A stretch of 64,000 nucleotides of DNA from assembly GCA_963921795.1 (NCBI GenBank), contig OY997657.1, positions 27,005,377 to 27,069,376 of the forward strand, written 5' to 3'. The first letter of the stretch is position 1; every line of letters starts with the position of its first letter. The notes under the pieces are model-generated. The model saw only the letters and a list, made by a program, of their open reading frames with translations. It was not told where the DNA came from and did no database searches. The stretch comes from Nannobrachium achirus (lineage: Eukaryota; Chordata; Actinopteri; Myctophiformes; Myctophidae). Positions 61,159 through 64,000 of this stretch are shown piece after piece. The position numbers and the translations under genes were made by a program.

Positions 61159-61604
61159 TAGAGCGTTAAAGCAGGGAAGAAATAAGGAGAGTTAAAAATC
61201 TACGGAAATGTTGCCACTTCATCTTCTTAGTTACCTTTCATTTGTTTTCATTAACACATTCTAACTTCGTTATTGCACTTATTTTTTTCTATGTCACTCT
61301 CTGTTTCCACACGCATACTCTGCCAGAGTAATTGATTTGATATGAGCTCTGTCAACTGTAATCTTTTTTTAATTAAGACTTCAAAATGATATTGACTGAC
61401 TGTCTCTCTCTCTCTCCCTTATTTTCCCTCCTCCCCATCATCTAATTTTCTTGCACTGCTCCTCCCATCCTCTCTTTATCTTGACGCTTCTTCTTTTCAT
61501 CCTGTACCTCCAAACGTTCTTATCGCCTGCTATCCTCTTCCTCTCTCACCCACCTCCTTGTCCTCATTGGCTCTCCCTACTCCCCACCACTTACTGTGCG
61601 GCAG

Positions 61605-61712
61605 TCGCAGCACCATGACGAGGAGAAGAGGGCACTCAGCAGAGAGATCATTGTCCTCAACAACCACCTCATGGAGGCCAAGATCACCATTGATAAACTC
61701 AGAGAGGACAAT
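61605..61712 (+). CDS. BEGAIN exon: coiled coil, part 3
   Basis: Acceptor TTACTGTGCGGCAG ends at 61604 after a long CT-rich stretch; donor AAT/GTAAGTAT at 61713. Exactly 36 codons, phase 0 at both ends. The peptide SQHHDEEKRALSREIIVLNN then HLMEAKITIDKLREDN matches the BEGAIN coiled coil (EEKRALS.EI, L..HL.EAK.TIDKL.EDN). In the family the next residues (LYRKDCNLAAQLLQ) begin the large final exon, which must lie beyond the window. The 111 residues across the three certain exons give a near-continuous coiled coil with no frameshift or stop, so the gene looks intact here. Confidence 0.94.
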
Positions 61713-61751
61713 GTAAGTATGAGTCAAGTCAAGTCCAAGTCCAGACAGACA

Positions 61752-62092
61752 CTCAACCTGTGGGTCGGGACCCCCAGGGGGGTCCCCAAATTATTTTGGG
61801 GGGTCCCCAGATGATTAACTTAATGTGCAACATTGTTTTCTCACTCAACAGTAAACAAACCAACATAAACATTGGCAAAATTGTCAAATATTAGAGGCAG
61901 AAATTGTGAAAATAGCCGTGCTCACAACGCCTCGCAACGCTGCGAGCATGTAGATCGGCTATTTTCACAATAGAACCGTGATATACAAAATGTAATTCGT
62001 CAACTCTTAGTGCTTGTTAGGGTGGGGGGGGTCCCCAGTTAAAATATGATTATTTTGGGGGTCGCGGCCTGAAAAGGTTGAGAACCACTGAT
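61752..62092. mobile_element. hAT-type MITE, relative of 45721-46178
   Basis: Shares GGGGTCCCCAAATTATTTTG, CCCCAGATGATTAACTTAAT, TAAACAAACCAACATAAAC and the right end AAAGGTTGAGAACCACTG. The left end (CTCAACCTGTGGGTCG) is degraded. The palindrome is at the same internal site as in its relative. Confidence 0.8.
61901..61971. repeat. Dispersed palindrome, inside hAT MITE
   Basis: TTGTGAAAATAGCCGTGCTC, ACAACGCCTCGCAACG, then GCGAGCATGTAGATCGGCTA and TTTTCACAA. The left arm has lost ATCTACA. Confidence 0.88.
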
Positions 62093-64000
62093 CTACTGTA
62101 CCTTTACTAGATTCTCAAAACAAAAAACTTGGTGGTAATACAGTACCTTGAGTACCTTGAAATCACTTCCATATTATCCATATCTGATCAATGGAGCATT
62201 CTGGCAATTCCTACAAATGCTAGCCTGGCTTGGCCAGACTATATACTAATGCAGCTAACTAACTGCAGTATATATACTGCAGATACTGTATATATATATA
62301 CTGCAGATATACATCCCCACCTTGTTTTAACATGGGTAGATTCTCTGGCTGTGCTAGGCTATACAAATGCAGCCTATAATATATACATGGAATAAAGCAA
62401 ATAGGCTGAGGCTGATAAGGAACAGGTCTCAGACTAAACTAGGTAAGCTAAATGTGTTACTCTACACAATGTTGACAGCACGTAACAAGTGTTACTTTCA
62501 GAATGCTTGACAGCCCCTGTTTGATACCAGGCCACAAGGAACTGTTGAAACTCATCGATTTGCATGTACTGTAGATAGGGGCAGCCACATTCAATTCCGT
62601 CACTACGGAAATATTAAATTAAAAGTTGACAAGCTCACATTTGACACAACCAGACAAAAAAAACAACAGGGCTTTAGCAGATTTTCCCAAAGGGGGGAGG
62701 CGCAACTGACGTGACAGTGACAAAGTCATCAATGAGGGCCAGGAGTTCTATTTGTGTTGTATTCAAAATGCCTCCAGGGTCTCAGATGTCCCCTGGCAAA
62801 AGAAAGAAAGAAAAGAGAAAGAAAAAGAAAATAAATTAAGTGAATGGAAAAGCAGCCACTGTAAACTAGCAGGGGAAATGAGCCCGTCAAAGAGAAGGCT
62901 TTGATGTCGCTGTGAGTCTTGTCTGTGAGTATTACATAATGAAGACAGAGGAGAAAGAAATAACCTCAGCAAAGGACCATAGGACCTTAACAACGCATCA
63001 TACACACATAGTTATAGGAGCTCCATCATTTATTTCAGAATATTAATAAATGTGATAATATACATGTACTGTATCATCCTTTACAGGAATGTAATGTATA
63101 AAACAAAGGGTTAGTTTATCCTTTTCAACAATGCCCCAGACTTATAGTATTTCTGCAGGTCAAACAGACAAACATTAGTTATGTTTACAGGCTCTATTGT
63201 ACAACGAAGACCACTGCAAAATTCTCCAGTCAAGTCTATCAAATATGTTTTATTTTCATTTCATTTCAACCTTTATCTAATTCTCGGAGAACACACTGAG
63301 GGCTGGGACCCTCTTTTTCAGCGTTGCCGAGATTACAACAACACCACAAAACACAAAAAAAGAATAAAAGAGAATACGTAAGTGAATAAAATTACATGAT
63401 CAAGAGAAAATTCCATCGCATGATTTATGAACATCAATTAAAACAGGTACAATTTAGATTGACCATGTTGATACAAGTTGATACATGTATATATTTATAG
63501 AATTAAAAAGAAATCCACTGGCAAAACTCTCCACCATATTCTGATGTTCTTGACCTTAACCCATTTAGACATGGAACCCCATTACATAACTATTTGAAGC
63601 CGGGAACCCCTTTTGGAGTTCTTGTTGCCATGTACAGTACACAGCAACATAATTGTTGAGTGGTGCTCCTACATCTGGCTTTGTCTGCTTGTATGCACAT
63701 ACTGTTCATGTCCCACACTTGGCTCATTGGCCAAGCTCCGCAGGACGCTTAATGAAATTAAGTCATAAAAAGCACCGTTCATTTCACACTGGGTGTGATT
63801 TATAAATGTTTGAATGGGTGGCTGCAGCTCGGCGTCAGGTCTAAAGAGATGCTACACAGTAGAGCCTCGCTCACTGCATGTCCACACTGCCACATGCTTT
63901 TCTTTTGTCTTCTTCTTTTATTGTGATAGCTTTTTGACACTTTATGTATATATTCTTCTTTTTATTGTGCCTTGCTTTTTTTGACTGTACACAACAGTAC

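Larger units (their letters stand above)
61713..64000 (+). other. BEGAIN intron, running off the window
   Basis: Begins GTAAGTATGAG. It contains the hAT MITE at 61752-62092, a (TA)/CTGCAGATA-rich run near 62260-62310, and at 63241-63360 a segment (TTTCATTTCAACCTTTATCT, then ACCCTCTTTTTCAGCG) that resembles the 3' end of fish LINE/SINE repeats. No acceptor or exon with BEGAIN similarity is seen. Confidence 0.8.

Overview
The window looks like nuclear DNA of a ray-finned (teleost) fish. The grounds are spliced vertebrate-type exons in long introns, very many long (CA)n/(GT)n, (GA)n and tetranucleotide tracts, and a dense set of short non-autonomous DNA transposons (MITEs) of types familiar from fish genomes. 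The species cannot be told from the sequence.

One gene can be supported, on the + strand. Three exons (47741-47902, 49213-49279, 61605-61712) have clean GT/AG borders and compatible phases. Together they encode the N-terminal coiled coil of BEGAIN, the brain-enriched guanylate-kinase-associated protein that binds the PSD-95 guanylate-kinase domain at synapses. The C-terminal exon must lie beyond 64000. Upstream on the same strand is a 2.7-kb open exon (20813-23485, probable start 21005) ending in a consensus donor. It encodes a disordered Ser/Pro/Leu-rich protein with about 33 copies of a seven-residue unit (consensus GSLPSLQ). A 32-nt candidate microexon (27258-27289) joins it in phase to the first BEGAIN exon. 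This suggests, but does not prove, a long BEGAIN isoform. If that holds, about 40 kb of the window is one transcription unit.

Layout: 1-20.8 kb has no gene I can support and holds a LINE remnant, hAT-, Harbinger- and TTAA-type MITEs and microsatellites. 20.8-23.5 kb is the large repeat-rich exon. 23.5-47.7 kb is putative intron with the microexon at 27.26 kb, a tRNA-derived SINE, a 1-kb terminal-inverted-repeat element and a 650-bp fold-back structure. 47.7-61.7 kb holds the BEGAIN exons and MITE-rich introns. 61.7-64 kb is intron.

The most unusual non-coding signal is a dispersed palindrome. Its arms read about AAAATAGCNGATCTACAAG then CTCACAACGCCTCGC. It occurs at least ten times as a near-complete hairpin and several times as a half site, mostly inside MITEs of different families. 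In one MITE pair (about 19.9 and 43.6 kb) one copy has it and the other lacks it, so it seems mobile. Other notable items are a TTAA-element insertion whose empty site survives 208 bp away as a duplicate, and a repeat family ending in a conserved 37-bp motif.
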